A DNA stretch of 64,000 bases. Source: Anaplasma platys (GTDB lineage Bacteria; Pseudomonadota; Alphaproteobacteria; Rickettsiales; Anaplasmataceae). Of this stretch, positions 19,204-27,648 are shown piece by piece. The position numbers were made by a program, and so were the translations under genes. The DNA lies in assembly GCF_012790675.1 (NCBI RefSeq), contig NZ_CP046391.1, positions 581,144 to 645,143 of the forward strand, written 5' to 3'. Positions within the stretch are counted from its first letter, which is position 1. Every line of letters starts with the position of its first letter. The notes under the pieces are model-generated. The model saw only the letters and a list, made by a program, of their open reading frames with translations, ran no database searches and was not told where the DNA came from.

Positions 19204-19764
19204 ATGATGGAAAATTCCGTCTTTGAAGTAATTCGGAGAGGACCACCAGCAGATCTGCCAATCTCATTGGCAGAAGCGAAGTCGTTCATTGGTATAAAAA
19301 ACGAGGAAGAGGACGTTCTTGTCCGTCGACTGGTATCTATTTCTACGGAATATGCACAGTGGTTTATGGAAAAGTCTCTGGCAAAACAAGCATGGCAATT
19401 ATCGTACAGTGGAAAGCAAATGCCACTGAAAATCTACCTTCCATTTGGACCGCTGTTATCAGTCAGTGAGGTAAATATTCAAGAGAAGAGTCGTGGTATA
19501 ACGGTTCACGTCGCTAGAGATAAATATCGCGTCGATACCGCGCTTTCCTGCATTGTGTTTATTACTCCAATCAACACCTTAAAAGTAGAGGTAACGTATT
19601 TGTCGGGATACGAAAATACTGATTCTATTCCGGCGCAGGTAAAATACGGCATATTGTATCATACAGCAGTCGCATATAAGAACAGAAGCGACATGGATGT
19701 TAGGCACCTTGCTTTTATTAAGGACATATACCAGCCTTTCAAGGAAGTGCGCATTGTGTTGTAA
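19204..19764 (+). CDS. Phage/GTA head-tail connector (gp6/phiE125 gp8-like)
   Basis: Members of this family form the adaptor ring between portal and tail in siphophages and gene transfer agents. The 186 residues show the family pattern: an N-terminal helix (PISLAEAKSFIGIKNEEEDVLVRRLV), a WxLxYSG strand (AWQLSYSGKQMPLKIYLP), then a VEVTYLSGYE beta turn and a final helix (IPAQVKYGILYHTAVAYKNR). The frame is complete. The next genes are a DUF3168-like and a major-tail-like gene, the order found as ORFs 6, 8 and 9 of the Rhodobacter gene transfer agent. No capsid or portal gene lies in the window. Confidence 0.7.
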   Translation: MMENSVFEVIRRGPPADLPISLAEAKSFIGIKNEEEDVLVRRLVSISTEYAQWFMEKSLAKQAWQLSYSGKQMPLKIYLPFGPLLSVSEVNIQEKSRGITVHVARDKYRVDTALSCIVFITPINTLKVEVTYLSGYENTDSIPAQVKYGILYHTAVAYKNRSDMDVRHLAFIKDIYQPFKEVRIVL

Positions 19765-19778
19765 ACAAAGAGTGTTTT

Positions 19779-20168
19779 ATGTCAGCTATAGCATACTTCT
19801 ACCTGAGGCTTACAAAGCATTTCCAAGCGGATAGGGTCTTAAAAATCTTGCTGAGCCAGGTTTATGAACAGGTACCTACGAGTGCGGCGCTGCCTTATAC
19901 ATATGTGAACCTGGATCTCGTGGAAGATATCCGTACCTACGGCGATTTAGCTCATCGTATAAAAGTTTCATGCCATACATTTTGTAACAATCTAAGCGAA
20001 ATGCTCGAGATAGTCGAAGAACTCCGATCGTGTATACACAGTTTTTTGCGTAAAAGAACTTATGTCACTCTTGCGGACATGCACTACAAAATTATTTGTA
20101 TCCCGTCGGGTAGTTTCCAATCGGTGATCCACATTGAGGTACTGTCTCGTGATTTCAGTGAAGATTAA
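19779..20168 (+). CDS. Phage/GTA tail-completion protein (DUF3168-like)
   Basis: A 129-residue frame starting 14 bases after the connector gene. The pattern is that of DUF3168 or gp17-like tail-terminator proteins: an N-terminal helix, VYEQVPTSAALPYTYVNL, a short DL-rich turn, then a long HRIKVSCHTFC strand and a helix (SEMLEIVEELRSCIHSFL). The C-terminal strand is also present. It probably caps the tail or joins it to the head. The assignment rests on layout and context as well as weak residue matches. Confidence 0.55.
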   Translation: MSAIAYFYLRLTKHFQADRVLKILLSQVYEQVPTSAALPYTYVNLDLVEDIRTYGDLAHRIKVSCHTFCNNLSEMLEIVEELRSCIHSFLRKRTYVTLADMHYKIICIPSGSFQSVIHIEVLSRDFSED

Positions 20169-20202
20169 AGGTGAAGACAATGAAAGCACTCATTTGAGAA
20201 AC

Positions 20203-20547
20203 ATGAAAGGGGTGAAACTATCCTTTCATAACAAAATCCCGAAAGTAAGAGGGCCATATACAAAAGGTTGGCGTACTTTTATAGAAGAGTCCGGAGATAG
20301 ACACATTACAATAAATATTCGGGGAATTCTTAGTAACTCCAAAGCCGAGAGTATCTTGGGTGCTGCGGCTTTACACAATGCATTTATCTTTTGTGAAATA
20401 ACTCTCCAAAGCTTCTTGCAAGAAGTTATCAGTGCTAAATTCTTCGTAGAGCTTTATGAAAAAGATTGTGCTGTGGGCGAACTAGAATACTTTTCTATAA
20501 TTTTGGTTAGTCATGGAGTAGTGGAATATGAGACACTTCGCAGCTGA
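20203..20547 (+). CDS. Phage/GTA major tail protein (TP901-1-like)
   Basis: The product resembles the tail-tube subunit of TP901-1-type phages and gene transfer agents. Family landmarks visible are GWRTFIEESGDRHITINIRG, ILSNSKAESILGAA and the closing GELEYFSIILVSHGVVEYE (compare the usual GWRELLxxGGxRSxSISGxG, DDAAE and ALEYxGEYNGEVTYSITLESAG). The frame can extend upstream to 20134, overlapping the previous gene. I favour the ATG at 20203, giving about 114 residues against a usual 135-140, so it may be N-terminally shortened. The gene order matches GTA ORFs 8 and 9. Confidence 0.6.
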   Translation: MKGVKLSFHNKIPKVRGPYTKGWRTFIEESGDRHITINIRGILSNSKAESILGAAALHNAFIFCEITLQSFLQEVISAKFFVELYEKDCAVGELEYFSIILVSHGVVEYETLRS

Positions 20548-20670
20548 TTAAAGAAATTTACGTCCCTATATATCAAGACTATTTATTAAGTTCTTCATAG
20601 AATTAACCGGGTATTCATACATAGTGTTGTAAAATCCTAAGAGAGTGACACCAGTGGAGTATTTCTCGTT

Positions 20671-21357
20671 ATGCGCTGTAGCTCTCTTACATACGAGCCT
20701 CAAGTGTGTTTAATAGAGAATGAACAGTCGAGTTATCAGAGATTCTCCGCCAGAAAAGCATCACTTGGAGTTCAGAAGCAGCATGTGCGATGTATAAGCA
20801 AGAGTAAATCTCGCATTATTTTCGAAAGCGAGCGGCCAAAGGGACGCAACCCAGAGCATTTTCTTCATAGGGGAGCGGGGAAGTCCAGCTTTGCTGCATT
20901 AAGGATAAATAAGAACAGCGTTTATGGACGCGCTGCGTTCCACAAGAAGCCATTAAACTTTGTGCAAAAGCTTAAAAAGGAGAGGGATAATGTGCTGCAA
21001 AAGGAGTTATCTTCCGTAATAAAGAGAATGGTGAAGGTGAGCATAGCTCATGGCATGGATCCCGTACAAAGGGCAGGGCAAACTAGTGAATCCAATGCAA
21101 GAGAGGCTGCTAAATATGGGCGCAAAGCCAAGGGAAGGCGCAGATTCTTTACTTCACTTTTCAAATTGTTACTAAAGCTTTTTTTCCTTGCGGTTTTTCC
21201 AATAGTCTCATTTAAAGACGTGATTGTAGATTGCATACTGAAAGTATGGGAGGATAAGCATAAAAATAATAAAAAAGGAAAAAAGTGGTCATCATTTGCA
21301 GAAAGGGTTTTGTTGCAACGAAAACGACAGAGTTCCATTCCTTTGAGAGCAATGTAA
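20671..21357 (+). CDS. Unidentified very basic protein in the phage-relic block
   Basis: A 228-residue frame unusually rich in Lys and Arg, with a hydrophobic stretch near residues 165-190 (FKLLLKLFFLAVFPIVSF) and a lysine-rich tail. No phage or enzyme family is recognised. The position among phage/GTA-like genes suggests common origin, but its composition differs from theirs. A membrane-associated nucleic-acid-binding role is conceivable; nothing in the sequence proves it. Confidence 0.5.
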   Translation: MRCSSLTYEPQVCLIENEQSSYQRFSARKASLGVQKQHVRCISKSKSRIIFESERPKGRNPEHFLHRGAGKSSFAALRINKNSVYGRAAFHKKPLNFVQKLKKERDNVLQKELSSVIKRMVKVSIAHGMDPVQRAGQTSESNAREAAKYGRKAKGRRRFFTSLFKLLLKLFFLAVFPIVSFKDVIVDCILKVWEDKHKNNKKGKKWSSFAERVLLQRKRQSSIPLRAM

Positions 21358-21407
21358 TTCCTTGCTCTGGTCTATATAAAAAAGCAAATTACCCTAGTTG
21401 TTCCTAA

Positions 21408-21462
21408 TTTCCCGCGGGTTTTTGTAAGTTTTGTGTTCTAAAAAAGACCCGTGCGGAAATGC
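21408..21462. repeat. Imperfect inverted repeat
   Basis: TTCCCGCGGGTTTTT and, after about 20 bases, AAAAAAGACCCGTGCGGAA are near-complementary. The GC-rich core with flanking T and A runs resembles a bidirectional terminator between the basic-protein gene and the terminase fragment. Confidence 0.4.
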
Positions 21463-21568
21463 ATGCCTAGGAAACCTATAAAGATTGTTATGTCTTCTAA
21501 AGAACCTATATCTTATACCTTATTCGCGCCAGAAGGCTATAGTCCTGTAAGTTCGAAAACAAAATTAT

Positions 21569-22069
21569 ATGAAATTTACTAACTTTATTAGGTTAGTCTT
21601 TTCCACCATTGCTCCGGATAGCAGATATCAGGAAAATTGGCATGTAAAAGTTATAGCTGACAGGCTACAAGCAGCACTTTCTGGCGATATAACGCGGCTT
21701 ATAATTAATACTCCACCCAGGACGCTGAAATCTACATGTGTTAGTGTTGCATGGCCAGCATGGATATTAGGGCAAAATCCAAGTGCGAGAATTATTGTTG
21801 CCAGCTACTCTCAGATCCTGAGCGAAAAATTATCTCTCGAGACAAGATGCATATTACAGTCCCCTTGGTACAGGGAAGTTTTTCCCGAAGTTGAGATATC
21901 AAAAGAACAAAATACAAAACGAAAACTGCAGACAACAAAACTTGGATACAGATTTGCGACTTCTGTCGGTGGCTCACTCACTGGTGATGGAGGGAACTTC
22001 CTAATCCTAGATGACCCAATGAACCCCTTACAAGCTGAAAGCATAATGTGGCTGAATTGTGCAGATTGA
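21569..22069 (+). pseudogene. Terminase large subunit, truncated after the ATPase core
   Basis: Terminase packages phage or GTA DNA. The 166 residues carry the ATPase half: the Walker A-like loop TPPRTLKST, the adenine-side WPAWILGQNP and IVASYSQILSEKLS, TTKLGYRFATSVGGSLTG, and Walker B FLILDDP followed by MNPLQAES. The frame then breaks into an unrelated tail and a stop; the C-terminal nuclease half is missing. Full-length proteins are about 450 residues. It lies downstream of the tail genes, unlike the upstream position in intact clusters, so the block is rearranged as well as truncated. Confidence 0.75.
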
Positions 22070-22613
22070 GAGAGTTGGATTAGAGAAAAAAGAGCAGGAG
22101 AAACGGACGCATTCATTAGCAGGAACAACTCGGAGATGGACACAATCAGCTTGTAATTTTCTCTGGTCCGATTTCTTTTTTCAGCAGTATGCAGTGTTGT
22201 TAAAGCTCTAACTGCCATCTTGTGCCCTGTTTGTCTTTACTGGGTGTCTAGTTAGCAATCCTCAATGGCAGAAATACCATAAATATACCACTCTCTTTTT
22301 CTCTTTTACTATCCTCGACAAGCATACTGTTGTTACATCATAATACATATAGAAAGCAGTAACTATACAGGCTTCCACAGCTATTTCTTGGATTCAAATA
22401 GGCGATTTAATAAATACTCTAAATTCAAAATCCATGAGGCGAAGGACAGAGTTATAACTAAATCGCTTCCTAATACATTACTTACAGTTATTAAAATAAC
22501 TTACTTCAAAAATAGATAATTAGTACTTTGACTTAAATCAACGATGGAAGTATTAACATTTATTGCCGTACGTAATGTAGTTGCGGGTTCTAAACAAAAA
22601 AATAAGAGATAAA
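22070..22613. other. Non-coding stretch after the terminase relic
   Basis: About 540 AT-rich bases. The first 150 may be decayed terminase sequence, though no frame clearly aligns. The end must hold the promoter of the four-helix membrane protein gene. Confidence 0.35.
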
Positions 22614-23297
22614 ATGTTCGAAGAACAAAAAAGAAAACTTCGTCTATTGTTAAATAATACAGAAGCGCTGAGAGCATATTTTGATATGGTATGTGTTGTT
22701 TCAGCACTGCTTCTTATGCTCATGTGCACACATTATGCAGCCATTATCAATGCGGACACTACGCTTTTTTATTTATTAAGTTTCCTATTCTTCTTTGTGC
22801 TAGCGGCAGTTCCGATTGTTAGTGACACGCATAAAATGCTAAATGGCTATGGAAAGGAGACTAGTAACGCGCGCACTGCGATGATGACAGCTGTAGCGTG
22901 TTTTATGGGGATTTCTTTTTTTTACATACTCTCTAAAATGGCGAATGCTTATGAAAATCCTTTGCCCACTATGTCAGCATGTGGATTTATTCTCTGCTAT
23001 TGCATCAACTTATGTTGTATGGTTGGTCTTCCTGGAGTATGGCTGGTTGCTCGTCTTGTTGAGCATGATATGTACAAACGTGGCATCTATGGTAGCGACA
23101 GTTTAAGAGATGCTGATAGCGATCAAAGTGAATTGAAGCGCGTTGCAGAAGATGCGGTTTCTGAGGTGCCAGCTGATGAAGCTGTAGGAGTACATGACAG
23201 CGATATGGAAAAAAGTACGGATGTGGATCAGGTATTCGTCAGTCAAGCAACACTGTCGTTGGACACTAAAAGGCAAGAAGAAGAGCTGTCTTTATAA
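22614..23297 (+). CDS. Four-helix membrane protein, copy 1
   Basis: A 227-residue protein with four membrane segments (at about residues 25-45, 55-75, 95-115 and 130-160), arranged as two hairpins, and an acidic cytoplasmic-type tail of about 60 residues. The tail ends near VDQVFVSQATLSL. The next gene encodes a paralog with the same topology, the same third-helix motif (RTAMMTAVACF against RTAVMLAFATF) and the same tail motif. The ATG at 22614 is chosen over the upstream TTG because AGAGA precedes it. No known family is recognised. The bilobed hydrophobic design recalls proteins placed in vacuole membranes by intracellular bacteria, which is inference. Confidence 0.7.
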   Translation: MFEEQKRKLRLLLNNTEALRAYFDMVCVVSALLLMLMCTHYAAIINADTTLFYLLSFLFFFVLAAVPIVSDTHKMLNGYGKETSNARTAMMTAVACFMGISFFYILSKMANAYENPLPTMSACGFILCYCINLCCMVGLPGVWLVARLVEHDMYKRGIYGSDSLRDADSDQSELKRVAEDAVSEVPADEAVGVHDSDMEKSTDVDQVFVSQATLSLDTKRQEEELSL

Positions 23298-23454
23298 GAT
23301 GCCGTCTTGATTAAGATTAGTGCAGTTTTTCAATATGTTTCTTCATTAATGACATATATTATATTAATAGATAATGGTATTTTCACCAAAGTTGCCTATT
23401 GAATATTAATACTCATTAACTATATGTCTTGGTAAAAAGTTTTAAAGAGGGGAA

Positions 23455-24120
23455 ATGTCACGAGATCAGGATGGAGAATGCACCCAATCGTTAACTAGTT
23501 CCCAGCTCATTGTATGCGCCGTTTGTGTTATCTTACCTATAATGTTCACCTCTTTATGGGTGTATGCAGCTACTGCGAGTAGTATAGCTATATCTATTGT
23601 ATATATACTTGCCTCCCAGGTTATGCTCGTGACTATCTGCCCGTTTTTCATGTCTGATTGTAGTCGAATGGCAAATAGGGATGAACCGGAGACTGGTAGA
23701 GTACGTACTGCGGTGATGCTAGCTTTTGCAACGTTTTGCATTACTTCTTTCTTTTTAAAGTCATTTTATGGATACAGTGGCTTTGTTGTTCCCATTGGTG
23801 CGCTATGGTTATGTAATGTGATGGACGTTTTCTCGCTGATGGTAGCTCCGGTTCTATGGTGTGCTTACCGCTTTTGTGAACATTCTTTGAAAGTAGGATC
23901 AACCTCCGTACAGTATGGTAGTAGAAGCAGTACTCCTTGCGAACCACGCGAATTTGCGCGCGATGTTGCAGCGGAACTGCTGGCTGAAAATCAGTTAATT
24001 CACGACCGTATAAGGGAGAGAAATCGTTCCGTGATGGAAGGTGAAGGTATCGATGAAGTAGATCAAGTATTTATTGCTCAAGGAATGGTGCCTATGGAGC
24101 AGTTTGCGCGTGGCGTGTAG
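23455..24120 (+). CDS. Four-helix membrane protein, copy 2
   Basis: A 221-residue paralog of the preceding gene, with a strong GAGGGGA ribosome site. It has four membrane segments in two hairpins, then a charged tail rich in Arg and Glu. The tail contains VDQVFIAQGMVPM about 20 residues from the end, matching VDQVFVSQATLSL in copy 1. The rest of the tail has diverged, and the motif is the best-preserved part outside the membrane region. The function is unknown. The 157-base gap leaves room for a separate promoter. Confidence 0.7.
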   Translation: MSRDQDGECTQSLTSSQLIVCAVCVILPIMFTSLWVYAATASSIAISIVYILASQVMLVTICPFFMSDCSRMANRDEPETGRVRTAVMLAFATFCITSFFLKSFYGYSGFVVPIGALWLCNVMDVFSLMVAPVLWCAYRFCEHSLKVGSTSVQYGSRSSTPCEPREFARDVAAELLAENQLIHDRIRERNRSVMEGEGIDEVDQVFIAQGMVPMEQFARGV

Positions 24121-24214
24121 AAGAACATACCGTAATAATCCCGCCTGTAATATTATAGCAAGTGTGTTGCAGAGGACTTAGAAAAAGAGAAGCACTCTTC
24201 GAGCGCCACGTCAG
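24121..24214. other. Short spacer
   Basis: Non-coding bases between the second membrane-protein gene and the obg fossil. Confidence 0.3.
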
Positions 24215-24660
24215 TTTGTTCTGATCTTATCGCTTCTTTAAATATGAACACAACGACGATTGAGGCTAACCCGAGGCGCCAAAGGATGTTAATCCCATAT
24301 GCCGTAGAGCTCCTCAAACATATTTTGCTTGGGAGGCGAGAAGAAGTGCAAAGTTGTAGCTCGTATCAGTAGTTTCCATATGCCTGATGCGGGGAAATCT
24401 AGCGTCTTGTTGCGACGCACGATGTCGATGTATAAATGCTTTCAACATGTTTGTGACGAATGTCAACCGCATTAGTTTTCAGAACTTTTTGAATCGCATC
24501 TAGCAGTCATCGCGGTGGGAGAATGCGATTTGATTCCTAAATTATATAAAATGCAAAATATGGTGCAGGGCTTGGTTAGGTCTAAAAACTCATTGAATGG
24601 AGATGCTATTAAATTCGAGTGCTTGTTTTTTATGTCCTTTGTTATTATGTCGATCTAAAA
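24215..24660 (+). pseudogene. Fossil copy of the Obg GTPase gene
   Basis: Sequence at about 24376-24445 retains the P-loop region of the intact obg gene at 48.2 kb: ATGCCTGATGCGGGGAAATC against ATGCCCAATGCGGGGAAATC, followed by a matching GCACGATGTCGATG against GCACAATGTCGAAG. Weaker matches in the right order flank it: GAGCTCCT upstream, GGGAGAATGCGATTTGATTCCT against AGGAGAATACGACTTAATCCTG (each split here), and GGCTTGG/GGTCTTGG downstream. Stops and small indels interrupt every frame. It is an old, dead duplicate of roughly the central third of obg, in the same orientation. Confidence 0.6.
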
Positions 24661-25174
24661 GTCAGAAGACTGGCTGTGTTCTCAGGCGTGTAAGCCATTC
24701 ACCGAGCCACATTGCCACACTTGACCCCACAGGAAGTGCTATCTTTTTATACAGGTAGACACCCGTGCTCAGTTTGTGTAGGTCCTTTTAGGATAAAATC
24801 GAAACATATTAGTGATTTCCAATGTATGAATCCATATGGACGCGGTGAAAAGTAATTTGAAGTGATCGCCTATAATTCCTGGTAGGAGATGTAGTGAGAG
24901 GTTGAAAACATTCTCGTGATACCAATGCCTAGACCACAAAGATGTGCAAGGAGATGAGGAACCCATTCTAAGCAATGCTGCAGTTTAGAACACAAAAATC
25001 CGGAGTGCTTGCGAAGGAAGAAGTTAAAGAACGGGCAATCCGCGGGTGTCTTTTCCCATAGGGAATACATACGTCGTCAAGCTTTAATGCCCAAGCTTGC
25101 TTACACTCAATTGAAGCTCCTATGTGCGTACCTAAGCCTTACAGTGTGCAACACCACAAGGCTCAGGCTATTTT
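24661..25174. other. Non-coding stretch
   Basis: About 510 bases between the obg fossil and the hydrolase gene. Only short frames without start signals occur, and no RNA gene was recognised. Confidence 0.35.
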
Positions 25175-25879
25175 CTAACCAGCGAAAACGGGACGCTTTG
25201 CACGAGCCTGCTTCTTAGAAGGTATAGCAGATTCCTTGCCGAGGATGCGTGCCTTTAAGTAGGCGTCTACAACTTTACCAAGTTGCTCTGTATAGTCTCT
25301 GAAGAAGTGGTCTGCATTTTCAATAACGCAATACTGCATGAACTCACTCTTGATAGAAGCGCCAAGCCTCGCAGCAAGCTGGGACACCGAAGATTCCTCA
25401 GCGATGCTGTCATTGTCACCTTGAATAATCAAACCGGGCACCGGACAAGGAGACAAAAAAGAGAAATCATACCTATTGGCAGGAGGGGATACGGCTACGA
25501 ATCCGTCAACCTCAGGCCTCCGCATCATGAGCTGCATTGCTACCCACGCACCAAAAGAAAAACCCGCCACCCAAAATGACGATACTGCAGGACTATTGTT
25601 TTGTAACCAGTCTGCTGCTGCTGCTGCGTCGCTTAGCTCTCCCACTCCCTTGTCAAACACGCCCGCGGACTTCCCTATCCCACGGAAATTTATACGAAGT
25701 ACTGAGAAACCATTTTCGGCAAAAACCTTATACAAATTGTATACGATCTTATTATCCATACTTCCACCGTATTGCGGATGAGGATGTAGTATGAGAACCA
25801 GGGGAGCATTTGCATCTCTTCCGCTGGTAAACCTTCCCTCTATTTTTCCGGCAGACCCATTAAAAAAAACTTCGCGCAT
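25175..25879 (-). CDS. Alpha/beta hydrolase (dienelactone-hydrolase-like)
   Basis: A cytoplasmic serine hydrolase of unknown substrate. The conserved order is HPHPQYGGSMDN (oxyanion region), FRGIGKSAGVFDKG, the nucleophile elbow GFSFGA, QGDNDSIA (acid residue) and the catalytic His in ENADHFF. This is the pattern of the short alpha/beta hydrolases common in alphaproteobacteria, often annotated only by fold. The C-terminus is a Lys/Arg-rich extension. The frame can start at 25909 with GTG; the internal ATG at 25879 gives a more usual beginning (MREVFFNGSAG). It is divergent from the iscR-nifS gene. Confidence 0.8.
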   Translation of the reverse strand: MREVFFNGSAGKIEGRFTSGRDANAPLVLILHPHPQYGGSMDNKIVYNLYKVFAENGFSVLRINFRGIGKSAGVFDKGVGELSDAAAAADWLQNNSPAVSSFWVAGFSFGAWVAMQLMMRRPEVDGFVAVSPPANRYDFSFLSPCPVPGLIIQGDNDSIAEESSVSQLAARLGASIKSEFMQYCVIENADHFFRDYTEQLGKVVDAYLKARILGKESAIPSKKQARAKRPVFAG

Positions 25880-25921
25880 TCTATATACCAAGACCTTTCC
25901 ATATAGCACTTGATAAAAACC

Positions 25922-25937
25922 TACTTGACATGAGGTA
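25922..25937 (+). promoter_or_regulatory. Candidate promoter/operator of the isc gene block
   Basis: TACTTGACATGAGGTA is an imperfect palindrome (10 of 16 positions) that contains a consensus -35 hexamer (TTGACA at 25925-25930). It lies about 140 bases before the Rrf2/NifS start. Its partial symmetry and position would suit autoregulation by the Rrf2 domain. No clean -10 at 16-18 bases was found. Confidence 0.25.
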
Positions 25938-26074
25938 TATTATTTATTACCACTGTGCAACATGGGGATGCTAACCAAAAAGTTTCCGTATACCAAAGGT
26001 TTTTTTTGATTCTGTAAATGCAAAGGCCCTAGGGGCATGTTTTAAAGGTACCCAATAATGAGACTGAAGTGTTG

Positions 26075-27625
26075 ATGACAACTAGGTTGCGTTATGCTGT
26101 CATGTTTATGGTCAGTCTGGTGCAACAAGAAAATCAGGGTGTCGCTAGACCGAAAAGGGCTTCAGTAATCGCAGATAAGCAGTCTCTCTCAGAAGGATAT
26201 CTCGAGAGGGTGGTTATGTATCTCAAGAACAAAGGGCTTGTTAAATCACGCAAGGGTCCTGGTGGAGGTTATTCACTAGGTATGCCACCCGAACGAATTA
26301 CGCTTGACCAGCTTTTGTACTCAGTTGGTGACAAGGTCAAGATGGTTAGGTGCCAAGGAGATGACGGGGGATGCGTATCAGCCGCGGGGGAAAAGTGTAA
26401 TAGCCATTACCTGTGGGAGGGTATTGAAAGGTATATGATGCATTACCTTTCGAATACGACTCTTCTTGATGTCTTTAACAATACTCTAAAGGAATTTGGA
26501 GGGAGCGACAGACATCGTATTTATGCTGATAACAATTCCACTGCAGAAATATGCCCTAAAGTGCGTCATAAAATAGGAAATGCTCTTCTATTTGGGAACT
26601 TTTATAATCCTTCCGCAGTCTATAGCTTGGGGCAGAAGTCTCGCAAGCTATTGGAAGATGTTAGGAGGTTGGTGATAGAAGTTTTGGACGCTAAAGGGTA
26701 CGATGTGATTTTCACATCTTCTGGAACAGAAGCCAATAACTTAGTATTTAACCGCTGTGGCCATCGTCACATAATATCAGCAATAGAGCATCCATCAGTA
26801 ATAAATTCCGCTACCAATCCGCATTTCATTCCCGTAGACTCTAATGGTGTTATTTCCCTAACCGCATTGGAAAGTATGTTAAAAGACCTCGGAGGGGAGG
26901 GGGCACTCGTGTCGGTAATGCTAGCAAACAACGAAATCGGAGTGATCCAACCAGTAAGAGAAGTTGTGAGCATAGCGAGAAAGTATGGAGCAGTAGTACA
27001 TACAGATGCGGTACAGGCATGTGGCAAGATACCGCTGAGTGTACTGGATCTCGGGGCAGATTTTGTTACAATCTCATCGCATAAGATAGGAGGCATGCCT
27101 GGCGCAGGTGCATTGTTATATAACAGCAATAGAGTCGGTATAGTACCTATGCTGCATGGTGGTATGCAGGAAAATGGCTTACGAGCTGGTACTGAAAATG
27201 TTCATGCCATCTATTCCATGGCAGTTGCTTTGGAAAACCTTTCGTGTCGTTTAAAGAAAATGGCCGATGTTTTATCGGCTAGGGATTTAATAGAGAGTAG
27301 GATAAGGGAAGCATCTGCTACCAGCATTATTTTTGGTTCTGGTGCTGTTAGGCTTCCTAATACTACTTGTGTATCAATGCCAGGAGTGAGCAGTGAAACG
27401 CAGCTAATAGGATTTGATAGCAGAGGTATTGCTGTGGGGATTGGATCTGCATGTTCTTCAGGGAAGCGTGATAAATCTCACGTGTTGTCAGCAATAGGAG
27501 CTGAGGAAGAGCATATTAAGAGTGCTATCAGGATAAGTCTTGGCCCAGATGTAGATATTGAGCAAGCTAGCAGAATTGCAGACTGTTGGTGCGGTATTTA
27601 TAGCAGTTTTATTTCGCTGAATTAG
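26075..27625 (+). CDS. Rrf2/IscR-type regulator fused to a NifS-like cysteine desulfurase
   Basis: Residues 1 to about 135 form an Rrf2 winged-helix domain: TTRLRYAVMFM, SEGYLERVV, KSRKGPGGGYSLG, and a three-Cys cluster (C-x7-C-x7-C type) in CQGDDGGC...EKCNSHYLW suited to an iron-sulfur cluster. Residues from about 150 form a class V aminotransferase: YADNNSTA, TSSGTEANNL, IEHPSV, HTDAVQACGK, the PLP lysine in SSHKIGG, and the active Cys in GSACSSGK. Such fusions are known in Anaplasma and Ehrlichia annotations. It leads the isc block and may sense cluster status and supply sulfur in one protein. The ATG at 26075 is chosen as the usual Rrf2 start. Bases 26915-27593 recur at 34529-35207. Confidence 0.9.
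   Translation: MTTRLRYAVMFMVSLVQQENQGVARPKRASVIADKQSLSEGYLERVVMYLKNKGLVKSRKGPGGGYSLGMPPERITLDQLLYSVGDKVKMVRCQGDDGGCVSAAGEKCNSHYLWEGIERYMMHYLSNTTLLDVFNNTLKEFGGSDRHRIYADNNSTAEICPKVRHKIGNALLFGNFYNPSAVYSLGQKSRKLLEDVRRLVIEVLDAKGYDVIFTSSGTEANNLVFNRCGHRHIISAIEHPSVINSATNPHFIPVDSNGVISLTALESMLKDLGGEGALVSVMLANNEIGVIQPVREVVSIARKYGAVVHTDAVQACGKIPLSVLDLGADFVTISSHKIGGMPGAGALLYNSNRVGIVPMLHGGMQENGLRAGTENVHAIYSMAVALENLSCRLKKMADVLSARDLIESRIREASATSIIFGSGAVRLPNTTCVSMPGVSSETQLIGFDSRGIAVGIGSACSSGKRDKSHVLSAIGAEEEHIKSAIRISLGPDVDIEQASRIADCWCGIYSSFISLN
26915..27593 (+). repeat. 679-bp duplication, parent copy
   Basis: Encodes the central and C-terminal part of the NifS domain. The same bases reappear at 34529-35207 in the same orientation, 7614 bases away. 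I found no difference in the lines I compared, and the two translations are identical across the repeat. Confidence 0.93.
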
Positions 27626-27648
27626 TTTTTAAGTAGTTGAGGTAGGTA

